From assembly GCA_023394875.1 (NCBI GenBank), contig JAEXAB010000003.1:1-64000 (forward strand): a stretch of 64,000 bases of DNA, written 5' to 3'. Positions within the stretch are counted from its first letter, which is position 1; the number at the start of each line of letters is the position of its first letter. The stretch comes from Bacillota bacterium (GTDB lineage: Bacteria; Bacillota; Clostridia; Christensenellales; DTU072). This document shows, piece by piece, positions 18,418-27,995 of this stretch. The notes below the pieces were generated by a model. The model did not search any database. It was not told the origin of the DNA and worked only from the letters and a program-made list of their open reading frames with translations. A program made the position numbers and the translations under genes.

Positions 18418-20503
18418 CCTTTTTTTCTGCCGCCTCTATGGTGTGGTTACAGTTTTTGTTGATACAAATGTACTTGGTCTTTTTGTCCTTAGTAACTATC
18501 CTCATAACCGAACGGCATTTCGGACAGAAAACAGGGGCGGGCTGTTCCCAACTCATAAATTCACAATTGGGATAATTGCTGCAACCGTAAAACGGTTTGC
18601 CGTTTTTGGTCTTCTTTTTTACTATGTCGCCGCCGCAGCTGGGGCATTTGCCAAGAGATTCCACTATATTTTTTATATTGCGGCATTTCGGGAAGTTGGG
18701 ACAAGCTAAGAATTTACCAAACTTTCCCGTCCTAACTACCATATTTGCTCCGCATTTTTCGCAAATTACATCGGTAACTTCTTCTTCAAGTTTTACCTTC
18801 TTTTCTCCCGAATAAGCGGCGTTTAAGCTCTTTACAAACCCGGGATAAAAGTCTTCTATTATTTTTTGCCACTGGGTGCCGTTAACGACGGTGTCAAGTT
18901 TGTCTTCCATAGACGCGGTAAACTGAATGTCCACTATGTCCTTGAAGTTCTTTTCCATAAAGGTAACCACAGTTTCGCCCAAAGCGGTCGGTTTTAGGTT
19001 CTTACCGTCTTTTTCGGTGTATTCCCTCTTCGCAAGAACGGAAACTACTGTGGCATAAGTAGCCGGTCTTCCTATACCGTTTTCTTCCATAGCCTTAATA
19101 AACGTTGCATCGGTGTATCTTGGCGGGGCCTTAGTAAACTTCTGTTCGGTCTTTATTTCTTTAAGGTCTAAAATTTCTCCCTCTTCGATATTGGGAAGTT
19201 TGGAATTGTTTTCTTCGTCCTCTTCCTTTTCTATGTCGTAAACGGCGGTATAGCCCTTGAAAACAACGGTTTTCCCGCTGATTTTGAAGCCGTAAACGTC
19301 GCTAAGATAAGTACCGTTAATATGGACGTTGAGAGTATTATAAACAGCCTCTGCCATTTGGCTGGCAAGATAACGGTCATAAATTAGTTTATAAAGCCTG
19401 TATTGGTTTCTACCGATAACGTTTTTCAGGCTATCGGGAGTTCTGTTTAGACTAATCGGTCTGATAGCTTCGTGCGCGTCCTGAACGTTGGCGTTTTTGG
19501 AAGAATAAAAATTAGGCTTTGCTGGCGCATAGTCTTTGCCGAAATTCTTTGCGATAAAGTCCAATGCCTCTCTTTGGGCGTCGGGAGATACTCTTACGCT
19601 GTCGGTACGGATATAGGTAACAAGCGCGGTATGCCCTTCTCCCTCAATTTCTATACCTTCGTAAAGCTGTTGGGCAATTTTCATAACTTCAGGAGCAGAC
19701 AACTGCAAACGGCTGGAGCCGTCCTGTTGTAAGGTGCTGGTGGTAAACGGCGCGTTGGGACGGGACTTTGATACTCCTCTCTTTACGCTGTCCACCACAA
19801 AATTTGCTCTTTTTAGTACTTCGGCAATGCCGTTAACCTGTTCGCCGTTGGATAATTTTATTTTCTTTCCGTTATGGTCTATTAAAGAAGCTTTTAACGG
19901 CGCCGACTTTGCGTTTTTCTGCAAGAACGCAAACAAGTTCCAATACTCTTCGGGCACGAAGGCGTTAATTTCTCTTTCGCGGTCCACAATCATTTTTAAC
20001 GCCGCGCTTTGCACTCTTCCGCCTGACAACCCTTGCTTAATCTTTTTGTTAAGAATAGGGCTGATTTTGTAGCCCACAAGCCTATCTAATACCCTGCGCG
20101 CCTGTTGAGCGTCTACAAGATTGATATTTATCGGTCTTGGAACTTTCAAAGCAGAATTAACCGCTTTTGAACTGATTTCGTTAAATTCTATTCTCAAAGC
20201 GTTTTCGCCTAAGTCAAGAACGTTGCACAAGTGCCAGCTTATCGCCTCTCCCTCTCTGTCAGGGTCGGTTGCAAGAAAAACTTGTTCGCTGTCTTTAGCG
20301 GCGTTTTTCAATCTCTTAATCAAATCCTTTTTATCTTTAACAAGCACGTATTCGGGCTTAAAGTTGTTTTCTACGTCTATGCCCAGACTTTTTTCGGGCA
20401 AATCACAGACGTGCCCTCCGCTAGCCAATACGCTGTATTCGCCTCCTAAATACTTCTGAATGGTTTTTGCCTTTGTAGGCGACTCTACGATTACTAATTT
20501 CAT
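18407..20503 (-). CDS. topA: DNA topoisomerase I
   Basis: This type IA enzyme relaxes negative supercoils. The 698 residues contain the Toprim domain (MKLVIVESPTKAKTIQKYL at the start, DPDREGEAISWH near 110), the active-site tyrosine in YIRTDSVR near 295, and three C-terminal zinc ribbons (about 580-690: CEKCGANM...CPNFPKC, CPSCGGD...CSNYPNC, CPKCRSVM...CINKNC). It starts directly after the dprA stop with no spacer. Confidence 0.97.
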   Translation of the reverse strand: MKLVIVESPTKAKTIQKYLGGEYSVLASGGHVCDLPEKSLGIDVENNFKPEYVLVKDKKDLIKRLKNAAKDSEQVFLATDPDREGEAISWHLCNVLDLGENALRIEFNEISSKAVNSALKVPRPININLVDAQQARRVLDRLVGYKISPILNKKIKQGLSGGRVQSAALKMIVDREREINAFVPEEYWNLFAFLQKNAKSAPLKASLIDHNGKKIKLSNGEQVNGIAEVLKRANFVVDSVKRGVSKSRPNAPFTTSTLQQDGSSRLQLSAPEVMKIAQQLYEGIEIEGEGHTALVTYIRTDSVRVSPDAQREALDFIAKNFGKDYAPAKPNFYSSKNANVQDAHEAIRPISLNRTPDSLKNVIGRNQYRLYKLIYDRYLASQMAEAVYNTLNVHINGTYLSDVYGFKISGKTVVFKGYTAVYDIEKEEDEENNSKLPNIEEGEILDLKEIKTEQKFTKAPPRYTDATFIKAMEENGIGRPATYATVVSVLAKREYTEKDGKNLKPTALGETVVTFMEKNFKDIVDIQFTASMEDKLDTVVNGTQWQKIIEDFYPGFVKSLNAAYSGEKKVKLEEEVTDVICEKCGANMVVRTGKFGKFLACPNFPKCRNIKNIVESLGKCPSCGGDIVKKKTKNGKPFYGCSNYPNCEFMSWEQPAPVFCPKCRSVMRIVTKDKKTKYICINKNCNHTIEAAEKKDEE

Positions 20504-21592
20504 TTACACGCTCCAATAGTTTGTTCTTGTTTTGTTAATAAGCCCCACTGCTTCCATTTTTATAAGCAGTGAATTTAGCTGTGGTACAGTTAGGTCTACT
20601 TCCTCTAAAATTTCTTCAAAGTGCATTTCTCCGTTTAACGTTAGTTTGTTAATAATCAATTCTTCGTTAAAATCAAGCTGTATGTTAGTAGGTTTGGTTG
20701 TTTCTATTTTGCCGATTCCCATTTCGTCGTAAATATCATTAACGTCCAATACGGCTCGGCTCTGGCACTCTCTTATACTGCGGTTGCAACCACCGCTTGT
20801 GTTGCTATAAATACTGCCCGGCACGCAATAAATATCCTTGCCCTGTGCCATCGCATAGTCTTTGGTTATCATAGTACCGCTCTTTTCCCCCGCCTCTGTT
20901 ATCAATACCCCGCTGCTTAGTCCGCTTATTATGCGGTTCCTCGCCGGAAAATTACAGGCGTTTACTTTGGTATTGTTATCGTATTCCGATATAATAAGCC
21001 CGTAATTTGCTATATCTTTATACAAGGCGTAATTTTCGGCGGGATAAACTATATTTACTCCGCAACCCATTACGGCAATTGTTTTTCCCATAGTGTCAAG
21101 GCAAACTCTGTGCGCCTTGCTGTCTATTCCTCTGGCAAATCCGCTCACTATACAAAACCTGCCGGATAGTTGCGAAACAAATTCCTCAGTGGCTCTAAGT
21201 CCGTATTTGGTGGGGTACCTCGTACCCACAACTGCAAAGCACGGTTTGTTTAGCAGACTTATATCACCTTTGCAATAGAGGATAAGAGGCATATCTTCGT
21301 AGCTTAGCAAGCTCTTTGGATACTCATCTTCGACAAAGGTTACTAATTTCGTTTCTTGATTAAGATATAGCTTTTCCAATTCCACGAAATCTATTGTGTT
21401 TACGTTACTGCTTAGTTCGGTATATTCCTTTTCTCCGATAATCCTAATTAGCGTTTCTCCTAGACTGTTTATATCATAAAGCAACCTTGTTACATCGGAA
21501 AGAGCGGAGATTACCCTTCTTCCTTTTACGTTTCCTATTCCTTTGGTGTGGGCAAGCAGGTATACCGCTTTTTTCTTGTCGTCAAACATCAT
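20504..21592 (-). CDS. dprA: DprA (Smf), DNA processing protein
   Basis: DprA binds incoming single-stranded DNA and loads RecA during transformation. The 362-residue protein has the Rossmann core with VVGTRYPTKYG, GFARGIDSKAH, GCGVNIVYPAE and FPARNRIISGLS, followed by a C-terminal winged helix (about 300-362). It overlaps comM by ATGA and abuts topA. Together with comM it suggests at least a remnant of competence machinery; other com genes are outside the window. Confidence 0.95.
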   Translation of the reverse strand: MMFDDKKKAVYLLAHTKGIGNVKGRRVISALSDVTRLLYDINSLGETLIRIIGEKEYTELSSNVNTIDFVELEKLYLNQETKLVTFVEDEYPKSLLSYEDMPLILYCKGDISLLNKPCFAVVGTRYPTKYGLRATEEFVSQLSGRFCIVSGFARGIDSKAHRVCLDTMGKTIAVMGCGVNIVYPAENYALYKDIANYGLIISEYDNNTKVNACNFPARNRIISGLSSGVLITEAGEKSGTMITKDYAMAQGKDIYCVPGSIYSNTSGGCNRSIRECQSRAVLDVNDIYDEMGIGKIETTKPTNIQLDFNEELIINKLTLNGEMHFEEILEEVDLTVPQLNSLLIKMEAVGLINKTRTNYWSV

Positions 21593-23124
21593 AAGTCGAT
21601 AATTCCCTTTTTGTCCTCTATTTTATACTGCACGGCTTCGGCTATATCCTCAAAGTTTATATTGTCTCTGCCTGTTAAGTCGGCAATAGTCCTTGCCGTT
21701 TTTAGTATCCTGGTTGCCGAACGGGGGCTCAGTCCGTTCTTATTAAAAACCATCTTCAAGAGTTCTTCACTTTCAAAACTTAAAGAGCAGTATTCCTTTA
21801 TCTGCGCGCTGTTCATACGGGCGTTGGTGTATATTCCTGTGCCGAAAAACCTCTTTCTTTGGATTTCTCTGGCTTTTTCCACCCTCTCTCTTACCGTTTC
21901 GCTGCTTTCCCCCTCACGCTTTTGGCGGAACTCTCCGTATTCTATATTGTCGACCTTGACATAAATATCTATTCTGTCAAGTAACGGCCCCGATAGCTTA
22001 CTTACGTAGCTATAAATTTCTCTGGGCGTACAGGTGCATTTTTTGCCCGAAGTACTGCCGAAGTATCCGCAAGGACAAGGATTCATACTGGCAATAAGCA
22101 TAAAGTGCGCCGGATACGTTACGCTTTTTATTACCCTGGAAACGGTTATGCTTCCGTCTTCCAACGGTTGTCTTAAAGCCTCTAAGGTGTGCCTGGCGTA
22201 TTCTGGCATTTCGTCAAGGAACAATACCCCGTTATGAGCTAAACTTACTTCTCCGGGTGTTGCCTTCATCCCGCCACCAGTAAGACTAAATAAACTTGCG
22301 GTATGGTGAGGAGAGCGGAAGGGTCTGATTTTCACTATTCCTTCTTCGGGGTTAATCAGTCCGCTGATTGAATGAATTTTGGTCACTTCAACCGCCTCTT
22401 CAAAGCTCATTTTCGGCATTATGCCAATTACACTCTTTGCAAGCATGGTTTTGCCGGTTCCAGGAGAGCCGCACATAAGCATATTGTGCCCCCCGCTTAC
22501 CGATATTTCCAATGCCCGCTTTGCCATTAATTGCCCTTTTATATCTTTAAGGTCCACCTCATAATTTTGCCCTTTTTCGGTCTTATATTCGGCTGGCGTT
22601 ACCGCCGAAAAGTTAAGCCCAATCAAAAGATTAATAACTTCCGTCAAATTCTTTAAGGCATACACTTCGGCATTAGCAACGTAGCTTGCTTCCACCGCGT
22701 TTTCGTAAGGGATAATAAATTTTCCGTATCCGTCGGCGCAAGCAGATATAAGCATGGGCATAATTCCGTTAACTTTTCTAAGTGTTCCGTCTAAAGATAG
22801 TTCGCCTACTATTACGTATTCATTAACGTGTTTACACACCACCGCTCCCGAAGCAGTCAGACACCCTATCGCTATGGCAAGATCTAATCCCGAACCTTCT
22901 TTTTTTATATCGGCAGGAGCTAAATTTATTACCGTTTTATAAGTTCCATAGTCAAAGCCGCTGTTTTTTATAGCCGACTTTACTCTTTCTTTTGATTCCT
23001 TTACCGCGTTTGTCGGCAAGCCTACTATATCAAGTGACGGCAAGCCTTTTTGAGCATCGACCTCTACCTCAACTAAAAAGCCGTTGAGACCGTCAAGCAC
23101 GTAGCTCTTGGTCGTTGTAAACAT
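21589..23124 (-). CDS. ComM/YifB family Mg chelatase-like AAA+ ATPase
   Basis: The 511-residue protein has an N-terminal ribosomal S5-like/Lon-like domain (GLPTNAVKESKERVKSAIKN), a Walker A GSPGTGKTMLAKS near 217, Walker B VLFLDEMPEY, SMNPCPCG, and a C-terminal Mg-chelatase domain. ComM of Gram-negative bacteria is a branch-migration helicase in transformation; the function in Firmicutes is less certain. It is the first gene of the comM-dprA-topA run and begins 34 bases after the upstream exported-protein gene, so co-transcription with it is possible. Confidence 0.93.
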   Translation of the reverse strand: MFTTTKSYVLDGLNGFLVEVEVDAQKGLPSLDIVGLPTNAVKESKERVKSAIKNSGFDYGTYKTVINLAPADIKKEGSGLDLAIAIGCLTASGAVVCKHVNEYVIVGELSLDGTLRKVNGIMPMLISACADGYGKFIIPYENAVEASYVANAEVYALKNLTEVINLLIGLNFSAVTPAEYKTEKGQNYEVDLKDIKGQLMAKRALEISVSGGHNMLMCGSPGTGKTMLAKSVIGIMPKMSFEEAVEVTKIHSISGLINPEEGIVKIRPFRSPHHTASLFSLTGGGMKATPGEVSLAHNGVLFLDEMPEYARHTLEALRQPLEDGSITVSRVIKSVTYPAHFMLIASMNPCPCGYFGSTSGKKCTCTPREIYSYVSKLSGPLLDRIDIYVKVDNIEYGEFRQKREGESSETVRERVEKAREIQRKRFFGTGIYTNARMNSAQIKEYCSLSFESEELLKMVFNKNGLSPRSATRILKTARTIADLTGRDNINFEDIAEAVQYKIEDKKGIIDL

Positions 23125-23158
23125 ATTCCCCCCTATGTTTAGTACAATTATTTAACTA

Positions 23159-25219
23159 TTAGTATCTTTTCTTTTTCTTAATGACCGTCAACAAAACGAT
23201 TATTACAGCCGCTCCGCCGAACACTCCTCCAAGCACTCCGAAAAAGACTTTAGCTTCCATACGTTTGCCGAAAACACTAATCATTTTCGGACTTGTGGCA
23301 GTTGACGTTGTTCTGTTTCCGCTAATCACAAAGGCGTAGGCAGAACTTCCCTTGCAAACAAAATTGATTTTGTTGTTTGATATTTCGGTCTCCACAATTT
23401 TGTTGTCAGACATATCAATAATCATAAATTTTCTTTCCAAATAACCGCTAGGTAAATTCATGCTTATTTGTATGCCGTTATCAAGGTTAGTTTTTTCTAC
23501 CTCATTAAAATACACCGATAAACGGAAATAGTCAACAAATCCTTTGCTAAATCCGCTCATTTTTACATAATCGGTGCCGTTGCTTACCGCCGAATTTAAC
23601 GTAACGGTAACTTTGTCGCCCTTCTTATATCCCTCAAAATCATTTTCGTTAATAGCAAAAGTCAACATTGTGGAAACGTAAACCGGCACGCTTAAAATTA
23701 CGTAACTATGTTCGCTGTTACCTGCAATAAGCCTGTCGATTACCGAAAAAGACGCTAAAATATTACTTTCCTGCGCCGTTTGCGCCATAAGCAAAGTATT
23801 TAACTTTGCATATTCGTTATCGATTTTTTCCAGCACCGTTTGGTTATATTCATCCCTAATAAGATTACGATAAAAGTTACTGTACGCCGTTATTTTTTCG
23901 TTTAACTTATTATCGTCGAAATTACTGATTACAAAGTGCTCAATAGCTAGGTTGCCCGCCTTGTCAACAACTTTAAAGTATAAATTCTTATGTTCGTAAG
24001 GAGAAAACTCTATGCGGTAAATATCCCCCGCCCCTTTTGTTAGGTTACTATTCAAAGTTTGGCAATAAGCATAATCAATTCCGCTTAAAGTATCGGTCGC
24101 CCTAAAGCTGAATTCGGCAATAATCTCTTTGGTTAGGTCAATTGTCAAAGTTTTTTGTGTTATCATAGGTTGGTCAACGTCAAAGGTTTCGGAGTTTATT
24201 ATGTACGTTACGTTATCCGACCTGTTGCCCACCTTGTCCGTTGTATATGCGATAATGGTATATCGTAAAGCGGTGTTTAGGGTAAAACTGCCGTGATAGG
24301 TAAATATTCTGTCGTTAACTAAATAGAATTGAGAATCGGCGTTGCCGCTTTGGTTATCGTTATGATAAATAATACTTACTTCGTATTCTTTGGCGTAACC
24401 GTTAGATAAAGCAAGATTTACGTTGGGCGTAACTTGAATTGTGGGCGCAATCGGCTTAACTTCGTCAAACTTATCATAAACGTATTGGCTGTATCTGCCG
24501 TTACCTGCCCTGTCAAAACAAAACAGCTTAAAAGTTCCGTTGCCCGACACAGTTAACGTAAGAGTCAGACTTTCTTCTGTATCGGCTTCCGTCCAAGCTA
24601 TATCGGTTTTGGCAGAAGAAGAATAATCATACGCATAAAAAATTCTGCCGCTTCCGCTTAAAGCATCGCTCATAGCGCTCCAATCAAGAGTAATGTCAAA
24701 ATTAACGTTCGGTCCAACCCAATTATTCATAGAAGTTGCCGTTGCCGAAGTTTCCACTCCTACAAGGTCACTTTTTACGGTACTAGTAATAATTTGGCTG
24801 ACTTCATCTCTATAAGCGTAACATTTTACCGCTATTATACCGCTTTTGTCGATGACGTATGTAATAGTATCCATTCCGCTTGTATCTATTATTTCCCCCA
24901 ATATTTCCGCCTGTCCGTCTATTGAATAGCCGAACTGAACGTAATCTACGTTATTAAGGTTGTATTTTATGGAAATTCCTCTTTGATAGGGGTTAGAAAT
25001 TGTGTCGTAAGGTCTTTCGGTATAATCGGCAATTCCGTCGTTAAGAAGTTTTGTAACGTTTAATTCCTGACAGACAATTTCCTCTACTTCCACAAAAGAA
25101 TCAGCTTTGGCAATGCTGTCCGATAAGGGGATTTTGCCCAAAACGAATAATACAAGTATTGCCGCAAAAGCAAAGAATACTTTATAAAAAATGCTGCTGA
25201 CTTTTATTGTATTATCCAT
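23159..25219 (-). CDS. Exported, membrane-anchored protein of unknown function with Ig-like repeats
   Basis: I do not recognise the family. The 686 residues start with a hydrophobic segment (11-30) and a possible signal cleavage after AKA (near 39), and end with GVFGGAAVIIVLLTVIKKKKRY, a single membrane span with a positive cytoplasmic tail. Between lie beta-rich segments with the pattern ..V.D.AGN......Y (three copies: FDRAGNGRYSQYVYD, TDKVGNRSDNVTYII, VDKAGNLAIEHFVIS), typical of bacterial Ig-like modules. The start at 25219 is preceded by GGAGAA; upstream in-frame codons have no site. It is divergent from the ABC importer genes. Confidence 0.75.
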   Translation of the reverse strand: MDNTIKVSSIFYKVFFAFAAILVLFVLGKIPLSDSIAKADSFVEVEEIVCQELNVTKLLNDGIADYTERPYDTISNPYQRGISIKYNLNNVDYVQFGYSIDGQAEILGEIIDTSGMDTITYVIDKSGIIAVKCYAYRDEVSQIITSTVKSDLVGVETSATATSMNNWVGPNVNFDITLDWSAMSDALSGSGRIFYAYDYSSSAKTDIAWTEADTEESLTLTLTVSGNGTFKLFCFDRAGNGRYSQYVYDKFDEVKPIAPTIQVTPNVNLALSNGYAKEYEVSIIYHNDNQSGNADSQFYLVNDRIFTYHGSFTLNTALRYTIIAYTTDKVGNRSDNVTYIINSETFDVDQPMITQKTLTIDLTKEIIAEFSFRATDTLSGIDYAYCQTLNSNLTKGAGDIYRIEFSPYEHKNLYFKVVDKAGNLAIEHFVISNFDDNKLNEKITAYSNFYRNLIRDEYNQTVLEKIDNEYAKLNTLLMAQTAQESNILASFSVIDRLIAGNSEHSYVILSVPVYVSTMLTFAINENDFEGYKKGDKVTVTLNSAVSNGTDYVKMSGFSKGFVDYFRLSVYFNEVEKTNLDNGIQISMNLPSGYLERKFMIIDMSDNKIVETEISNNKINFVCKGSSAYAFVISGNRTTSTATSPKMISVFGKRMEAKVFFGVLGGVFGGAAVIIVLLTVIKKKKRY

Positions 25220-25250
25220 ATATATAGTGTTCTCCGTTTTTTGCCACTCC

Positions 25251-25259
25251 ATTATATCA
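25251..25259 (-). promoter_or_regulatory. Extended -10 promoter candidate for the exported protein
   Basis: The minus strand reads TGATATAAT, an extended -10 (TGnTATAAT), about 30 bases before the ATG at 25219. No good -35 is visible. Confidence 0.4.
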
Positions 25260-25396
25260 CAATATTTTGACAATATCATAACTAGTTTCAAATTATAATG
25301 TCTTTATTATTAAATAATAAAAGAATTAAAATTTTCTTAAACCCGCGCCTACAGTTAAGCCGAACTTGATTTCAAAAAACGACATAGTATGTAATA

Positions 25397-25421
25397 TGCC
25401 TAAGCGTTAGGCAAATTTTTT
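25397..25421 (+). promoter_or_regulatory. Terminator-like hairpin in the leader of the ABC importer
   Basis: TGCCTAA-GCG-TTAGGCA forms a 7-bp stem followed by AATTTTTT, only 4 bases before the GGAGG site (25426-25430) of the substrate-binding protein gene. The upstream leader contains GCGCCTA, which could pair with TAGGC of the hairpin and act as an antiterminator. It may be an attenuator; no known riboswitch class is recognised. Confidence 0.5.
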
Positions 25422-25434
25422 GTTCGGAGGTAAT

Positions 25435-26439
25435 ATGAAAAAAATTACTACCATTATTTTAATACTTATATTTTCAATGTTATGTCTGTTTGGACTTACG
25501 TCTTGTAAAGACAAAGACGAAGGGTTAATCAGGCTTAACGAAGTAACCCACTCTGTTTTCTACGCTCCGCTATACGTTGCTATCAACAAAGGCTACTTTG
25601 CCGAAGAAGGATTAACTATAGAACTAACTAACGGCGGCGGCTCCGACAAGAGCATGACTGCAGTAATAAGCGGACAAGCCGATATCGGACTTATGGGGCC
25701 GGAAACGGCAGTTTACGTCAACTTACAAGGCAGCAAAAATTATCCCGTAGTTTTTGGTCAGCTTACAAAATGCGACGGCTCTTTCTTGATGGGAAGGACT
25801 GCCCAACCAAACTTCAAGTGGTCCGACCTTGCGGGAAAAGAAATACTAGGCGGCAGAAAGGGCGGCATGCCGGCAATGTGTCTTGAATATGCCCTTGTAA
25901 AAAACAACCTGATTAACGGCACTAACGTAACCATTAATTACGACGTGCAATTTGATTTACTAACGGCTGCTTTCGAAAGCGGTGTTGCCGATTACTGCAC
26001 AATGTTTGAGCCGGCGGCAAGCCAGTATCAGGCAAGTGGAAAAGGCTACATAATTTCAAGTATCGGCGCAGAAGCGGGCGCGGTTCCGTACACCTGCTTT
26101 ATGGCTACAAAAGAATATATAGGCACAAATAAAGAAAAAGTCACCAAGTTCATGAAAGCAATAATAAAAGCCGTCAATTTCGTCATTTTAAGCACCGATG
26201 CCGAAGTTGCTCAAGCGTTGAGCGCAAGCTTCCCCACCACCAGTTTGGAAATGTTGGAAAGTTCGGTAAAAAGCTATCGCGCTATCGACGCTTTTATGAC
26301 CAACCCCATTATGACGGAAAGTAGCTTTATCAGGCTAATAGATATCCTAATAGCCAGTAAAAGTATCGATGAACGCCCCAGTTTTAGCGACATCATCGAC
26401 AACTCAATAGCCCAGAAAATCCTCGAAGAACAACAATAA
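25435..26439 (+). CDS. ABC transporter substrate-binding lipoprotein (SsuA/ThiY/NMT1-like)
   Basis: The 334-residue protein starts with a lipoprotein signal ending in the lipobox LTSC and continues with the NMT1/THI5-type fold: NEVTHSVFYAPLYVAINKGYF, GGGSDKSMTAVISGQADIGLMG, LAGKEILGGRKGG. Members bind sulfonates, nitrate, hydroxymethylpyrimidine precursors, riboflavin or similar small molecules; the ligand cannot be told from sequence. The GGAGG site before the ATG at 25435 decides the start over an in-frame codon 15 bases upstream. It is the first gene of a three-gene importer operon. Confidence 0.9.
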   Translation: MKKITTIILILIFSMLCLFGLTSCKDKDEGLIRLNEVTHSVFYAPLYVAINKGYFAEEGLTIELTNGGGSDKSMTAVISGQADIGLMGPETAVYVNLQGSKNYPVVFGQLTKCDGSFLMGRTAQPNFKWSDLAGKEILGGRKGGMPAMCLEYALVKNNLINGTNVTINYDVQFDLLTAAFESGVADYCTMFEPAASQYQASGKGYIISSIGAEAGAVPYTCFMATKEYIGTNKEKVTKFMKAIIKAVNFVILSTDAEVAQALSASFPTTSLEMLESSVKSYRAIDAFMTNPIMTESSFIRLIDILIASKSIDERPSFSDIIDNSIAQKILEEQQ

Positions 26440-26448
26440 AGGGAGCAA

Positions 26449-27210
26449 ATGAATACAATTTTACAGCTAAAAAACTTATCTTTCACCTACCATAGCAAGG
26501 ACGGCGAAACGATAGCTCTTAATAACTTAAGCTTTTCTATAAACGAAGGAGAATTTATCGGCATAGTAGGTCCGTCGGGTTGCGGCAAAAGCACCCTGCT
26601 TAACTTACTTGCCCACATAGATTCTCCCTCAAGCGGGGAAATACTTTTTAACGGAGAACCGTTGGAGAAGTCATATTCGAAAATAGCTCTGATGCCCCAA
26701 CGCGACCAGCTCTTCGAGTGGAGAAGCATAGAAAAAAACGCCCTCTTGGGGGTGGAAATACGCCGACAAAACGACAAAACTACAAAAGCGCGGGCAAAAG
26801 AAATGCTCACGAAATACGGCTTGGGCGAGTACCTAAAAAAACACCCGTCCCAACTAAGCGGAGGCATGCGGCAAAGGGCGGCTCTTATTAGGACGCTGAT
26901 GACTCAGCCCGATATCCTTTTATTGGACGAACCCTTTTCCGCTTTGGATTTTCAGACTAGGTTAAAGGTCTGCGACGACGTTTATTCTATTATAAAGGAA
27001 GAAAAAAAGACCGCCGTATTGGTGTCACATGACATCAGTGAGTGTATCTCTTTATGCGACCGAATAATTGTTCTATCCAAACGCCCGGCAGAAATTGTGG
27101 AAATATTGGAAATAAAAATAGATAAAAACCTAACGCCCCTAAAACGCAGGGAAGACCCCCTCTTCCCGAAATACTTCGAAAGAATTTGGAGAATACTGGA
27201 GGAAAAATGA
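26449..27210 (+). CDS. ABC transporter ATP-binding protein (SsuB/TauB-like)
   Basis: This 253-residue protein powers the importer. It has Walker A GPSGCGKST, Q-loop MPQRDQLFEW, signature LSGGMRQRAAL, Walker B ILLLDEPFSALD and the H-loop VLVSHDISE. The GMRQR signature and the DISEC region are typical of the nitrate/sulfonate/taurine group. It begins 9 bases after the binding-protein stop and overlaps the permease gene by ATGA. Confidence 0.95.
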   Translation: MNTILQLKNLSFTYHSKDGETIALNNLSFSINEGEFIGIVGPSGCGKSTLLNLLAHIDSPSSGEILFNGEPLEKSYSKIALMPQRDQLFEWRSIEKNALLGVEIRRQNDKTTKARAKEMLTKYGLGEYLKKHPSQLSGGMRQRAALIRTLMTQPDILLLDEPFSALDFQTRLKVCDDVYSIIKEEKKTAVLVSHDISECISLCDRIIVLSKRPAEIVEILEIKIDKNLTPLKRREDPLFPKYFERIWRILEEK

Positions 27211-27995
27211 GCGAGCAACACCAAAAGTTTTTAAGAAAATTGAAAAAAAGAAAAATTGTAGTTATTTTTCTGCAAATAGGCTTACTTATCGCTTTTTTCG
27301 GGTTGTGGGAACTTTTAACACGGTTAGAAATTTTAGACCCCTTTATATTTTCTTCACCCTCTGCCGTAGCTAGAATTATTAAGAAACTTTACATGCAGAA
27401 CAACCTTATTTCCCACGTTTCGGCAACGGTGTTAGAAACGGTATTAGGCTTTCTCATTTCCACAATAGCAGGTACTCTTATCGCTATTATTTTGTGGTGG
27501 AACTCTCTGATTAAAGACGTTTCCCAACCGTATTTGGTTACTCTGAATTCTCTGCCAAAAATCGCTCTAGGACCCATAATCATTATTTGGGTGGGCGCAG
27601 GCAAAGCGGCTATTATTACTATGGCGGTGTTAATCTGCATAATAATTACGGTAATCAGTATGCTAACCGGCTTTAGTAGTGTCGACAAAGAAAAAATAAT
27701 GCTCCTAAAATCCCTCCACGCAACCAAGTTCCAGACGCTGACAAAACTTGTTCTTCCGTCCAATATTCCCACCTTTATTTCGGTTTTGAAAATAAACGTG
27801 GGGCTAAGTTGGGTAGGCACTATTATGGGAGAATATTTGGTAAGTAGAGAAGGTATAGGTTATCTTATTGTTTACGGCTCCCAGGTTTTTCAACTTGATT
27901 TAGTTATGGCAAGCACCGTTATACTATGTATTATGGCTGCGGGTATGTACGGCGCCGTTGCCTTTTTGGAGACCGTCATTTCCAAGCGGTTTTGA
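27207..27995 (+). CDS. ABC transporter permease (SsuC/ThiX-like)
   Basis: The 262-residue membrane protein has about six transmembrane segments and the EAA-type loop (LLKSLHATKFQTLTKLVLPSNIPT) that contacts the ATPase. The family is the BPD_transp_1 type of the SsuC/TauC group. The start at 27207 (MSEQHQK) follows GGAGG and overlaps the ATPase stop by ATGA. Its last 72 bases overlap, in convergent orientation, the end of the YkvI-like gene. Confidence 0.93.
   Translation: MSEQHQKFLRKLKKRKIVVIFLQIGLLIAFFGLWELLTRLEILDPFIFSSPSAVARIIKKLYMQNNLISHVSATVLETVLGFLISTIAGTLIAIILWWNSLIKDVSQPYLVTLNSLPKIALGPIIIIWVGAGKAAIITMAVLICIIITVISMLTGFSSVDKEKIMLLKSLHATKFQTLTKLVLPSNIPTFISVLKINVGLSWVGTIMGEYLVSREGIGYLIVYGSQVFQLDLVMASTVILCIMAAGMYGAVAFLETVISKRF

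Noticed and set aside
25292..25434. TPP riboswitch upstream of the ThiY-like gene
   Set aside because: The conserved CTGAGA and the second conserved TPP box are absent.
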